The notes under the pieces are model-generated. The model had not been told where the DNA came from and did not search any database. It worked only from the letters and a program-made list of their open reading frames with translations. The translations under genes were made by a program, and so were the position numbers. Shown piece after piece: positions 1-10,100 of a DNA stretch of 64,000 nt. Each line of letters opens with the position of its first letter. Position 1 is the first letter of the stretch. This stretch comes from an uncultured Actinomycetes bacterium (lineage in GTDB: Bacteria; Actinomycetota; Coriobacteriia; Coriobacteriales; Atopobiaceae): the NCBI GenBank assembly GCA_900314685.1, contig OMWE01000018.1:29306-93305 (forward strand). Direction: 5' to 3'.

Positions 1-54
1 GACATGTTCCCGCACACCAAGCACGTCGAGACCGTCGCGTTGCTCGCGCGCTAA
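1..54 (+). CDS. RlmD/RumA-like 23S rRNA uracil-5-methyltransferase, C-terminal end only
   Basis: Only the last 17 codons lie in the window, ending at TAA 52-54. The peptide DMFPHTKHVETVALLAR matches the conserved end of the TrmA/RumA family, where the DxFPxTxHVE segment lies near the C-terminus of SAM-dependent tRNA or 23S rRNA uracil-5-methyltransferases. The catalytic parts are outside the window, so TrmA-like and RlmD-like members cannot be separated. Confidence 0.75.
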   Translation, partial: DMFPHTKHVETVALLAR

Positions 55-149
55 TCACGCACTGCCCGTCCCGCTATCGCTCCAATCCGTCGCCGCATTG
101 ATCCGTCAGCGTGCTGATTCACCGCACGCACAAATCCATCCCCACCTCG

Positions 150-442
150 CCCGCCGATATGGGGGTGCGAAGATTCCGACCTGCGCATTTCTCTGTCATA
201 CCCCCGCATCGGCGGTGTCCAGAAGCCCGCCCATACGGGGGTGCGGAATCCGCAACCTGCGTGTTTGCGTCCCGGTCCCCCGTATCGGCGGTATATCGTA
301 ACCGCCGATACGGGGGGTCCAGAAAACTTACCTGGTCTTTTCCCCTGGTACCACCGTATCGGCGGTGCCCAAAATACCGCCGATACGGGGATCAGGGCAC
401 TTCGAACAGCATTCTTCTCCCCAGCACATCGTATGGGCGGTG
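150..442. repeat. Tandem hairpin array A, period 75 bp
   Basis: The noncoding stretch after the rRNA methyltransferase gene holds four tandem units. The rightward arm (ATAYGGGG) begins at 157, 233, 308 and 383. The leftward arm (CCCCGTATCGGCGGT and variants) begins near 201, 277, 352 and 425. Neighbouring arms pair across loops of 8-10 nt into hairpins of about 38-40 nt, the best at 277-316, and linkers of about 36 bp separate the hairpins. Arms vary between units but still pair. No convincing gene lies in 55-613. Confidence 0.85.
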
Positions 443-607
443 CGTGGACAGCATTCGTGCAGTGCGCAGGTAGTGTTCGGGCGGCTTGCCTTGCCACCGA
501 CGCCATGCCGTCACCGCACACGCAAGGTCACGGGGTGCCAATCGCGTACGAAACCGAAGGACGCGAGACGCCCAGCGTAACAACGGACGCCCCATCGATG
601 GTCACGC

Positions 608-649
608 AAAAAAGGAGCACCCCGATCCCGATGTGGATCGGAGCGCTCC
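608..649 (-). terminator. Rho-independent terminator for the LPxTG gene
   Basis: On the minus strand a 15-bp stem (GGAGCGCTCCGATCC pairing with GGATCGGGGTGCTCC, two imperfect pairs) is followed by TTTTTT at 613-608. It lies about 170 bp downstream of the LPxTG gene stop. I see no gene in 650-820, although a short structured RNA ending at this terminator cannot be excluded. Confidence 0.75.
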
Positions 650-820
650 TCGTAGTGATGCTTTGCCGGCGCGCCTATACGGCGTTCCGTCGCAACGTGC
701 GCCTACAACGCGCGCTTGGTGAGCCACGACAAACCATACAGCTCTGTGTGCCGTGCGACCCTCATACGAGGGCCCGTCCCCCGTCGGATAACCAACGGTC
801 GCAGGACACCGTCTTGCGGG

Positions 821-3773
821 CTACTCTTCCTCCTCCTTACGACGGCGAAGAAGGGCGCCTGCGGCCAGCGCGGCCGCACCGCCCGCTGCGGCGACGGCTG
901 CACCAGCGGCGCCGGCGTCGCCAGTGGCCGGCAGCGCGGGCTGCTCGGAGACGACCGCGTGCTTGGGCTGGTAGGAGGCCTTGTGCGGGGTCTCGGGCTT
1001 CGCGGGCTCGGGCAGCTTCTCGTAGTAGAAGGTAACCTCCGTGCCGTCGACGCTCACGTAGCCGTCGCCCGAGCCGCGCAGCCTCCAGCCCGCCACGTCC
1101 TTGGCGAGCACGTCCATGACCACATCCGGCACGGCGTACCAGGCGTCGTCGGCGACCGGCTTGCCCGTCACCGCGTCCACGAAGTGGACCGTGTAGACGT
1201 GGACGGGGTCGGCCTGGTAGACGAAGGTCAGGACGTTCCTGGTCGCGTCCGCGGAGACCAGGGTCGTGAGGCCCGTGGCGCCCACGTACTGGTAGCCCTT
1301 ACGCGCCGGGTCGCTGGCGGCCAGGGCGAGCCTGGTGAGGTAGTCGCCCACCACGGCCTCGCCCTCCTCCGTCTTGAGCACGGTGCCGTCGGACGCCTTG
1401 TGGATCACCGTATAGCCGGCACGCTGGCCGAGCTTGCGCCAAGAGGCGAAGAGGCTCTGGTCGGCCTCGAGCGGCATGTCGAAGGAGAAGCGCGCCGGCA
1501 CCTTGGAGTCGCCGCCCAGGTAGTACCAGTCCTCGAATGCGTAGCCCTCGCGGGCGGGCGCCTCAGGCTCGGTGGCCTCCTTGCCCCAGGCGACCGTCTG
1601 GCCGTCCACGGCGGACCCGCCGCGCGAGTCGAAGGTCACGCTCACGTCCGGACGCTTCCAGCGGGCGTAGAAGGACGCGCCTTTGTTCATCTTGAGCTCG
1701 GTCTCGGTGACGCGCTCGCCGCCTTCGGGGGCGGTGTACCAGCCGTCGAAGACCAGCCCGTCCTCGTGCTGCAGGTCCGAGACCTCCACACCATCGCCCA
1801 ACATGTAAGTTTGTTCAAACTTGACGTGGGCAGAGTATACCAGCACGCCGTTATTGTAGTAATCGGCATTAAAGATACGCCTCGCATAGCGAACCTGCCA
1901 CACATTGCCATCGCTCACGACATTGAGATAGTCGGTCGTTGGGAGCAGCCAGTAGCCCTGATCGTTTTTCGGCGTATCTGCAAAGCGCGTCCAGTCCCCG
2001 AAATTCACTCCTTGGTCCGCAAGGTCTCCCAGGGACTCGTTCCATTCGCCCGAGTAAACGCCCGACTTTCCGTCGGCAGTATGTGAGAGCCTCCATGCAT
2101 ATAAATACCACCCGCTTGCGGGCGAGTCCTTGTACCAGAATGTGTGCCCCGTATAGCGACTGCTCCGCGCAGATGTCGATTTGTAGGAGAAGTCCCCTTC
2201 TTGGGGGTCACCGGCTACACCATCTTTCTCGGAGAAGCTCTGCGTGTAGTAGTTGGCGAGCTGCCGCTGAGACACCTCAAAGATGTAATAGGTTTCCAGC
2301 TCGCCGTTTTCGTTTGGACTTGCAGATACTCCATCGATGCTCAGGTAGGTAGTTGCCCCGTTGATGCCAAGCCCCGTGTAGTCGTTATGCCTAGCGGTCA
2401 CATGCCACGTCGGGTCTCCTGCATGGCCTGCCGCTGCCACAGCCAGCGACTCCTGAGGAAAGACGATCTGGTCTCCAAATTCGATAGAGTACGGCTCTAC
2501 GACGTTTGCACCGTCCCTAGACCCCACTGTCATGTGCACCAGCACCTGCCGGTAAAGGTAGTAGAGCTTGAGGACCGTGGAGCCGTCGCCCGCCACCGTA
2601 ACCAGCTCGGTGCGGGCGGGGTCGTAGCGGTAGATACGGTCGTTGCCCGTCGTGGTGTTGATGTAGGCGGCGAAAGCGTCCGCCTCGGCCTGGGTCACTT
2701 CATGCTCCGCCATGGCGGACCCAATCTGGGTAACCGCCGCGCCGCCGGAGGTCTTTGGCACGAACGTGGGCGAGCCGTCGTTGCCCTTGCCGTTCTGCAC
2801 GTAGTAAGCCACCGTGTAGGTGACTTGTGCCGGCTCCCACACAGCCGTCGCAGTGACGTCCGCCCCGCCGATCTTGTCGGGCAGCGTGTCCGCCTTGCCG
2901 TCGCCGTCGGTGTCCCAGCCGGCGAAGGTGTAGCCGGGCTTAGTGGGATCCGCGGGCGCCGCGACAGCCGAGCCTTCCTCGCCGGTGACCGCGGGCACGT
3001 ACGAGCCGCCCGTCACGAAGAAGACCGAGTGGGTGGGGATGTCCTGGTCGTAGCGGACGATGACCGTGGCCTTGCCGTCGTCGGTGACCTTGATGGTGGT
3101 CGGGTTGCCCTCGGCCAGGTGATAGCCGTAGTAGGTCTTGGTGGTGACTGGCTGGGTGCTGCCCGGCTCGGCTAGCAGGACGTCAGTGTCGCGGGTGGTG
3201 TACCCGTCACCGGTCTGGACCTCGTGGATTACCGTGTAGGTGACCTGGCTCGCCTTGTAGACGACCTTGTAGGTGGGGTTGTGGTCGTCTCCGCCGACCG
3301 TACCGGAGAGCGTGGCCTGCGAGGCGTCGAGCATCTCGTAGCCGATGGGGTCGGGGCTCGCAGCCGACCAGGACTGGCCGGCCTGCAGTGCCACCTGGTA
3401 GCTGGGGGCGATCTTCTTGCCCGACTGGTCCACGTAGTCGACGGTCACCTTGTAGATGCCCGCCTCCTCGTAGGTCTCGGTATTGCTGGAGGGCGCCGGG
3501 GCGGGCGCCTCCTCCGTCTGGCCGCCCTGCTCGGTGGCATCCGGTGTGCCGCCCTGGTCCGTGCCGTCCGGCGTCTCGCCGCCCTGGTCGGTCGAGTCCG
3601 TCGGCTCGCCGGTCTGCGTCTGGTCGGTCTCTGTCGCGACCGCCTGGTCCGTGCCGTCCGCCGCAGGCTGTGGCGCCTCGTCAGCCAGCGCCACCGCGGG
3701 CATGCCGAAGAGGAGTCCCGCCGTCAACGCCGCGGCCGCGGCCGAAGCCCCCCCCCTGTTTTCCGTATCCCAT
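821..3773 (-). CDS. LPxTG cell-wall protein with MucBP and InlB-type repeats, G-tract frameshift at the start
   Basis: Sortase-anchored surface protein of about 983 residues. The best start is ATG 3773, which follows a GAGAGGGG ribosome site. Reading from it crosses a run of nine G (3756-3748) and falls out of frame; with eight G it would encode a clean signal peptide (MGYGKQ, then an Ala/Leu-rich core, cleavage after ALA about residue 30). The long open frame otherwise has no good start. The rest holds a TDQGG-type linker (about 31-95), MucBP-like beta repeats, several InlB B-repeat-like segments (GYTFAGWDTD, GLVFDGWYTAPEGG, GYAFEDWYY), a second MucBP-like part, then LPATGD, a hydrophobic helix and an RRRKEEEE tail. 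It is probably a mucin- or host-binding adhesin. The central part has lower GC and different codon use. The frame break may be phase variation or a homopolymer sequencing error. Confidence 0.8.
3748..3756 (-). promoter_or_regulatory. Poly-G tract (G9), candidate phase-variation switch
   Basis: Nine consecutive G on the minus strand lie 17 nt into the reading frame from ATG 3773. A tract of 8 or 11 joins the start codon and signal peptide to the LPxTG protein frame; the nine seen here does not. Tracts like this in surface-protein genes are classic slipped-strand switches. Confidence 0.65.
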
Positions 3774-3976
3774 GTTCTGCCCCTCTCTCCGCACCCGGGC
3801 CGCACGCAGCCGCACCGTCCGGGCCATTTCAGACACCCTTCAGAATATAGCAGTGCCGCCGGACACGTGGACAAGTTGCCCCAATTGGAAACGCGGCCGC
3901 GCCGGCGAACGGCTCCCCCGGGGCCCTGTCGTAGCGCCCGTTCGCCGTGCCCGAGCGGCGCGCCCGTGCGGCACCT

Positions 3977-4120
3977 ACAGATACAACGAGGGATCGGGGG
4001 CGCACGACCTGCATCTTTTCTTCCTGACCCCCCATTGCGTCTGTATTTCTTCCACAGACACAAGAGGGGGTCCGCGGAATTTATCTGGGTGTTTATCGCC
4101 CGATCCCCCGTTGCGTCTGT
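3977..4120. repeat. Tandem hairpin array B, period 76-77 bp
   Basis: Four alternating copies of a 19-bp arm lie in the 584-bp gap between the LPxTG gene and the XRE gene. Minus-oriented copies are at 3977-3995 (ACAGATACAACGAGGGATC) and 4054-4072 (ACAGACACAAGAGGGGGTC). Plus-oriented copies are at 4026-4044 (GACCCCCCATTGCGTCTGT) and 4102-4120 (GATCCCCCGTTGCGTCTGT). 4026-4072 forms a hairpin with a 9-nt loop, and linkers are about 30 bp. The remainder of 3774-4357 shows no gene. Confidence 0.8.
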
Positions 4121-4357
4121 GCGGAGACGAGGCCGCCAAGGGTCGAGCGGCTATGGGCCGGGGGCTAGGGTCGAAAGGTGAAGAAGACCGAGGTCAAGAG
4201 AAAAGCTCGGAGACGAGGACAAGCTAAATTTCCTCACAGCCCATTTACCAGGGCTTTTATTCGCCGCAAGAGATGCTTTCTTTGCCGCACGGCCCGGCGC
4301 TGCTAATCTGGCGGGGTACAGAGCGAGCAGCGGACAGAGCGGGCAGAGGGAGTCCTG

Positions 4358-4969
4358 ATGCAATTCGGAGAGCAGATTCGCGACCTGAGGAAGCGGCGCG
4401 GCCTGAGCCAGGAGCGGTTCGCGCAGGAGCTGCACGTCACGCGCCAGGCTGTCTCCAACTGGGAAAACGACAAGAACCTCCCCGACCTGGAGACCCTGAT
4501 CGCTATGTCCGGCACGTTCCACGTCTCGCTCGACGAGCTGATCCTGGGAGAAGACATGCGCACGATGAAGACAAACGACCTTGTTGCGGGCGGCAACAGC
4601 ACCATCGGACCCGAGGCTGGCGGTCAGACCGCAAGCGAAGGTATGGGCGGAGCGACCGCGTGCCCCGACGCCGGCGCGCCCGCCATGACCGACATCGCCC
4701 GGAAGCTCATCAACGACAGCAGCGAGACGCGCCGCGCGCACGACAACAAAGTGACCACCCTGATCGGGGCGTTCCTGCTGGTCATGGGCTTCTTTTGCTT
4801 CTTCGCCCGCGCCAACTCCGTGGAGTACGTGGACGCGCAGGGCTTCCTGCACGAGAGCTTCTGGCTGGTACCGGTCGGGTACCTCTTCCTGCTGGCGGGG
4901 GTGGTCGTCTTTGCCTGTGTGGGCGTCCGCACAATCCGCGCCGCAGTCTCGAAGAAGAAAGACCGGTAG
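4358..4969 (+). CDS. XRE-family regulator with a membrane-anchored C-terminus
   Basis: 203 residues. Residues about 3-62 form a Cro/C1-type helix-turn-helix (RDLRKRRGLSQERFAQEL, then VTRQAVSNWEN), the pattern of small DNA-binding regulators found beside many Gram-positive membrane systems. A Gly/Ala-rich linker follows, then two hydrophobic segments at about 133-150 and 167-188, ending in a KKKDR tail. The protein is therefore probably tethered to the membrane and may sense envelope state. ATG 4358 follows AGAGGGAG with a good spacer. It is divergent from the upstream LPxTG gene and convergent with the next pilin gene. A role in surface-protein control is suggested only by position. Confidence 0.85.
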   Translation: MQFGEQIRDLRKRRGLSQERFAQELHVTRQAVSNWENDKNLPDLETLIAMSGTFHVSLDELILGEDMRTMKTNDLVAGGNSTIGPEAGGQTASEGMGGATACPDAGAPAMTDIARKLINDSSETRRAHDNKVTTLIGAFLLVMGFFCFFARANSVEYVDAQGFLHESFWLVPVGYLFLLAGVVVFACVGVRTIRAAVSKKKDR

Positions 4970-5080
4970 CCGGGGCCTGTGGCTCGGGAAGTCAGATGGG
5001 CAGCCTTGGTCCGTGGGCTCGAAAAGGCGGGCACATAGCACGCGAATAGGGACTCTCGGAAAGACGGACTCATCGGCATG

Positions 5081-5118
5081 AAGAAGGGCCGCGCGATGAT
5101 ACGTGCAGCCCTTCTTTT
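5081..5118. terminator. Bidirectional hairpin between the convergent XRE and vWA-protein genes
   Basis: AAGAAGGGC at 5081 pairs with GCCCTTCTT at 5108-5116, with extra pairing inside (CGCG/CGTG). The plus strand continues with TT. It closely resembles the hairpin after the giant pilin at 7146-7176, as do the flanking bases. Confidence 0.7.
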
Positions 5119-5165
5119 AACCAATTCTTGTCATCCTGGCGCGTACTGAAGCTAGCGACTCTGCC

Positions 5166-6872
5166 TTACTTGTTGGCCTTGCGGCAACGGAGCACGACCG
5201 CCACGATCGCGCAGGCAGCGCCGGCGATGGCAAACCCGGCCACGTTAACCGAGGGGTCGCCGGTCGCGGGAAGGGGCCGAGCGCTGGTCTTCTTGACCGT
5301 GGCGGACTTGGCCGGCTGCGCGGGCGTGCTCGGCTTGGTCGGTGTGGTGGGCTTCGTCGGCTCGTCGGTCGGCTTGTCGGGTGTGGCGGGCTCGGCGGAC
5401 TTCTTCACGGTGTAGGAAACGGTCGGCTTGCCGAACTCCTCGGCAGCAAGCGCAGTGCCGTCGCTGGACACCGGGTGGAGGACCGCCCGGCTATTGGTGT
5501 ACAGGCCGTCGTAACCCTTGCTGCCATCCGCGTCGTAGGTGCCGTAGGTGCCCGCGGCGGTCTTGGAGTTGGTCAGCTTCACGGAGTAGGTCAACTGGAC
5601 CGGCGCGAAGTTGGAGACGGGGACGTTGATGGTCAGGCGGAAGTGCTCGTCGGCCTTCTTGTCGCCGGGGACGTACTCGAGCAGGTAGCGGTAGGTCCCG
5701 TCGTCCGCCTTGCCAAAGCCGTACGTATTCTCACCGGCGGCCTCCGCGGCCAGCGTCTCGTCCCCCACCTTCAGCGTGAGCTTATCGGCGCTGTTGACGA
5801 AGTCGAAGTCGTAGTCGCCGTCGGCGTAGCCCATGTAGTCGTCAACGTAGGAACCCTTGTCCACTAGGTAGCTGATGTCGTTCTTGATCTGGTCGAAGCT
5901 CACGGTCTGCCCGCCAGCCAGGTACTGCACGAAAGAAGGACCCCAGGCGAGCTCGGTGGTCGTCCCGACGGGCAGCGCGTAGGCGTGGTACTTCTTAGCA
6001 ATGGCCTGGTACTCCATATACGTCTTGTACAGCGCCACGTCGGGCGAGCTGGCGTAGGAGTCCTTCTGCTGCCAGTCGTTGGTGGGCTGGTCGGCGGGGA
6101 TGGGTTGGCTGTAGTCAAACTCGTACTGGGTGCCCTGGTTGGCCACCTTGGTGCCAATCGCGGTCAGCCAAGTGCCCCAATCGCCGGGAACGTAGCTCGC
6201 GGAACCGTACTCTTCCTGCCAGATGTATGCGCTCTTCCAGTAGTTGGGGTCCATCTTGTCCCGGTAGCTCCAGGCCGTGCAGGTGGGTTTCTCGTTGTAG
6301 ATGTAGGTGATGCCGTCACTGACGAAAATCAGGTACTTGCGCGACGCGGCGACCGACGTGTCGCCGTCCAGCATCTGCTCGCCCGCGATCAGGCCGGCGT
6401 GGCTGTTGGTGCCGCTATGGAGCGTCTGGCCGACGGCCGCCTCGATATCGCTGTACTGCGTGGCGAGGTCGTAGAAATTGCCATCGTTTGCCACATTGGC
6501 CTTGTTGTTGAAGATCACGACACCGACGTTGACCTTGGCATTGGTGTTCGCGACCTGCGCCTGGAGGTCCTGCAGCATCTGGAGGGCCTTGGTCTGGGTC
6601 TCGGTACCGCTGGTGGACTTGTCGAGGACGAGGACCACGTCGCTCACGAGCTGCTCCTCGGAGGAGGGCAGGGAGAGGGTCACCTGCGACTCGAGGTTGT
6701 CGTCGAGGTTCGTGGCGGTCTTGGACTTGGAGACCTCCCATTGCGGCGTCTGCGCCGCATCGTCAGCGTACGCCAGGCCCGCCCCCGGGAGGAGAACGAG
6801 CGCGCAAGCCACTGAAAGCACCGTGCGCCACAGCCGGCTGAGGCGGTTATTCTTGCTTCGTTTCGTGTTCAT
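5166..6872 (-). CDS. vWA-domain LPxTG surface protein, pilin or adhesin
   Basis: 568 residues. A Lys/Arg-rich start and a hydrophobic core ending ALA at about residue 37 form a Sec signal. A von Willebrand A domain spans about 75-290 with a MIDAS DxSxS motif (D84-K-S86-T-S88) and a second strand YLIFVSDG. Beta-rich sequence follows, then a Pro/Thr/Lys wall-spanning linker (about 495-525), LPATGD (about 534), a hydrophobic helix and RCRKANK. The layout fits a metal-dependent adhesin or minor tip pilin anchored by sortase. Its promoter shares a 20-bp-spaced repeat with the giant pilin promoter, and its last codons and terminator resemble that gene's 3' end. Expression probably depends on the LytTR regulator at 14360. 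Confidence 0.88.
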   Translation of the reverse strand: MNTKRSKNNRLSRLWRTVLSVACALVLLPGAGLAYADDAAQTPQWEVSKSKTATNLDDNLESQVTLSLPSSEEQLVSDVVLVLDKSTSGTETQTKALQMLQDLQAQVANTNAKVNVGVVIFNNKANVANDGNFYDLATQYSDIEAAVGQTLHSGTNSHAGLIAGEQMLDGDTSVAASRKYLIFVSDGITYIYNEKPTCTAWSYRDKMDPNYWKSAYIWQEEYGSASYVPGDWGTWLTAIGTKVANQGTQYEFDYSQPIPADQPTNDWQQKDSYASSPDVALYKTYMEYQAIAKKYHAYALPVGTTTELAWGPSFVQYLAGGQTVSFDQIKNDISYLVDKGSYVDDYMGYADGDYDFDFVNSADKLTLKVGDETLAAEAAGENTYGFGKADDGTYRYLLEYVPGDKKADEHFRLTINVPVSNFAPVQLTYSVKLTNSKTAAGTYGTYDADGSKGYDGLYTNSRAVLHPVSSDGTALAAEEFGKPTVSYTVKKSAEPATPDKPTDEPTKPTTPTKPSTPAQPAKSATVKKTSARPLPATGDPSVNVAGFAIAGAACAIVAVVLRCRKANK

Positions 6873-6992
6873 ATCCCCGGCCCTTCAGTTTGTCGTATGT
6901 CCCACGGCGTGCGGGCTCGAGCTGCCGCCGTATGACATACCTCGTGGTATGAGCATCTCAAACAGTAGCCGCAACCGCTCCGGCCCCATCGG

Positions 6993-7022
6993 ACATTTGG
7001 TGCCATGGCAAGACATTTCGTG
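6993..7022 (-). promoter_or_regulatory. Candidate LytTR binding site upstream of the vWA LPxTG gene
   Basis: Two direct repeats, ACATTTGGT at 6993 and ACATTTCGT at 7013, are 20 bp apart and about 120-150 bp upstream of the start at 6872. LytTR regulators bind pairs of roughly 9-bp direct repeats about two helical turns apart. The same arrangement occurs at 14181. Confidence 0.45.
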
Positions 7023-7136
7023 TTCAAGCAGCCGACTGTCAGGGGTGTTCCCATAGGAGGCAGACACCATCGTAGAAGACGGACGTCCTCGTAGGATCGT
7101 CTTCGCGGGAGGACCGTCTTCGCGGGAGCGCCCACG

Positions 7137-7176
7137 CAAAGAAAAGAGGGCCGCGCGCAATCGTGCAGCCCCCTCT
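7137..7176 (-). terminator. Terminator of the giant pilin gene
   Basis: On the minus strand GAGGGGGCTGCACG pairs imperfectly with CGCGCGGCCCTC, and TTTTCTTT follows at 7145-7138. It lies 20 bp past the pilin stop. Confidence 0.8.
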
Positions 7177-7197
7177 CATTGGTGCTTGTCGCCTACC

Positions 7198-10100
7198 TTA
7201 CTTGCTGGCCTTGCGGCGGCGGAGCGCATGCGCGAGCGCCACACAGGCGGCGCCGGTCACGGCTATCTCAGCCACGCTGGTGAAGGGGTCACCTGTCTGC
7301 GGGATCAGCGACTTAATGACCCGCGCAGGCGTGCTGGGCTTCGACGGCTTGTCGGGCTTGACGGGCTCATCGGGCTCGCCCGGCGTGTAGACGTTGGTGA
7401 AGACGGGCGCCTTGTCCGAACCGTCGGCCGTCACGGAGGTTACCGTGAGCTGCCCGTCCTTGTCCTCCACCTTCACGGTGTAGGTGGCCGTCTTGGTGTC
7501 GTAGGTCACGCCGGACTCGTTACCCTGGACCTCGCGCACCTGATAGGTGTAGGTGCCAGCCTCGTCGAAGCTCAGGTTGTCGAAGGTCACGGCGCCGTCA
7601 GCCGCGTTGGTGCGGGTGTCGATGACCTTGCCGCTGGCATCGAGGAGCTCGAAGGAGAACTCGCCGGCCGCCAGCTCGCGTCCCTCGAGGACCTTCTGGG
7701 CGGTCAGGTAGCCGGAGCCGGACAGCGGCTTGTAGACGTTCTTGAAGGCGTGGCCCTTGGGATAGCTCACCGCGGTGGCCAGCGTGCCGTCGCCGTTGTC
7801 GGTCACCTTCACGGTCACGGGCAGCTTGATGGTGTCGTAGGTGACGCCAGTCGCAGAGCCGCCCTTCTCGACCATCGTGTACGTATGCTCGCCCACCTGG
7901 GTCTGATCGTACTTGATGGAGGAGAAGACGACCGTACCATCAGCGGCGTTCTTGCCGGTGGCGACCTCGTTGCCGGCCGCATCGAGCAGCGCGAACGCGA
8001 ACTCGCCCTCGGTCATATCGCGGCCGGTCAGAGTCTTGGTCGCGGTGATGGAGTCGCCCGTCTCACCGGAGGCCTTGTAGCTGTTGTCGAAGACGGCGCC
8101 GTCCTCGTCGTAGGTGGTAGTGACGGTAAGCTCACCGTCCCCCTTGTCGGTCACCTTGACAGTCACAGTCTCGACGTGGGTGTCGTAGGTGTAGCCGGCC
8201 TTGTTGTCCGCTACCTCGGAAATCGTGTAGGTAAAGGTCTTGGTGCGCGCGGTCGTCTCGGCGTCGGCCGCGGGCTCCTTTGCAGGTACCTTTGCGGGAG
8301 CCTCGGCAACAGGCTCCTCGTCGACCACTTCGGTCACAGGAGCAGCGTCCGTCGCGGCCTCGGTAGCCACGACGTCTGCGTCAGTCTCGTCCGTGGCAGT
8401 CGCAGCGTCAACGTCCGTCTTCTCATCGGCGGCCTCATCGGTTGTCGTGTCGGTAGCCTCGGTGGTCACCTCAGCCGCCTTCGTATCGGCAGCCTCGGTC
8501 GGCACCTCGGTTTCCTCGTCAGTTACCACGGCGTCAGCCTTCGCACTGGTCGTTGTGGTGGCCGCATCGTCGAAGATGGACTGGTCGTACTTGATGGCGT
8601 CGAATATTACGCGACCGGAGGCATCGTTCTTCTTGGTCTGGAGTACGTTGCCGTCGGAGTCCTTGAGCTGGAAGGAGAACTGATCCGCTTCGAGCGTACG
8701 GCCGGTCAGATTCTTCTGGGCGTAAATCGTGGTGCCCGTGGTGCCGGAGGCTTCGTACTTGTTGGAGAAGGTCTGCTTGGTGTAGGCCACGCTGGTGCTC
8801 ATCGTGCCGTTGCCCTTGTCGGTGACGGTCACAGTCACCTCAGAGGTACCGCTGTCGTAGGTGTAGCCCTTCTTGCCTTCGTCCTTTTCGGAAATCGTGT
8901 ACTTATAGACGCCGGGCTTGGTGTACTCGAGGCCCTCGAAGGAGACGGTACCGTCGGCTGCGTTGGATTTAGTCTGGAGTACGTTGCCCCGGGCGTCCTT
9001 CAGCTCAAAGGAGAACTGACCGGCAGCGAGTGTGGCGCCAGTGAGGCTCTTCTTCACGGAGAGCTTGACGGCGGTATCGTCCTGCAGCGGCTTATCGCCG
9101 TAGGTATTGGTGATCTCAGCTGCTTTGGTCACCTTTGCGGTCAGCTTGCCCTCGCCATTGTCCGTGACCTTGACCTCTACATTCTTGGGCGTGTTGTCGC
9201 AGGTCCAGCCGTCGCCAGACTGGGTGGTCTCGGTCAGCGTGAAGTTGTACGTGCCGGCCTTGGTAAAGGTGATGTTGCCGAAGCTGATGGTTTGGGTACC
9301 GGCCTGGGTGAAGGTCGCGGTGCCGTTGGAGTTCTCGATTGTCACATCAGCGGGGTTGCCGGTAGCGGGCGCGATGGTGAACTCAAACGTCTTGGACTTC
9401 CAGTTGGCATCGGCGTTGTCAATGCTGTTCTTCACTGTCTTGGTCAGCACTGCCGTGGCCGCGGTATCGAGCTTGCCCGTAGACGCATACGTATTGGTAA
9501 AGGTATCGCTCTCAACAGTCTGGCCGTTCTTTGTGATGGTACGCGCGACGCCCAGGGTGCCATCGCCCTTGTCGGTGACCTCGTATTTGATGGTGTAAGC
9601 GCTCCTGTCGTTGGTCCAGCCAGTACCACCGCCCTTGGTCTCAGTCACGGTGTAGGTATAGGTGCCGGGCTTGGCGAAGGAGATTTCGCCAAACTCGGTG
9701 GAGCCAGCACCGTTGATGGTCACGGTCTTGGAGCCGTTACTAGATTCCGCAGGCATGGGATTAGCTGCGTCGTCGGGCGTCAGCGTGAATTCGAAAGTCG
9801 GCATCTTGTCAGCGGGGACGTCGCCCTCAATGACCTTGGTCACAGGCGGGTCCGCCGTCACAGGCTTCACGCCATAGGTATTGGTAATCTCGCCCACCTG
9901 CGTGACCGTTGCCACAAGCTGGCCCTGGCCGTTGTCGGCCACGTGGATCTTGATGGTGGCCGTCGTGGAGCTGGCGGTCCAGCCGGCGGGCAGGGTGCCC
10001 TCGGTCACGGTGTATTCGTAGTCGCCGGCCTGCTTGAACGTGAAGGTGCCAAAGTCCACGGTCTTCTGACCGGTGGCATCGAAGGTCACGCTGCCCTCGG

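Noticed and set aside
150..442. CRISPR array
   Set aside because: Repeats of about 38 bp and spacers of about 36 bp have the right size, but repeats differ from unit to unit, there are only four, and no cas gene lies nearby.
650..820. Small structured RNA (6S, SRP or tmRNA) before the terminator at 608-649
   Set aside because: No conserved core of those RNAs could be recognised. The terminator is explained by the LPxTG gene.
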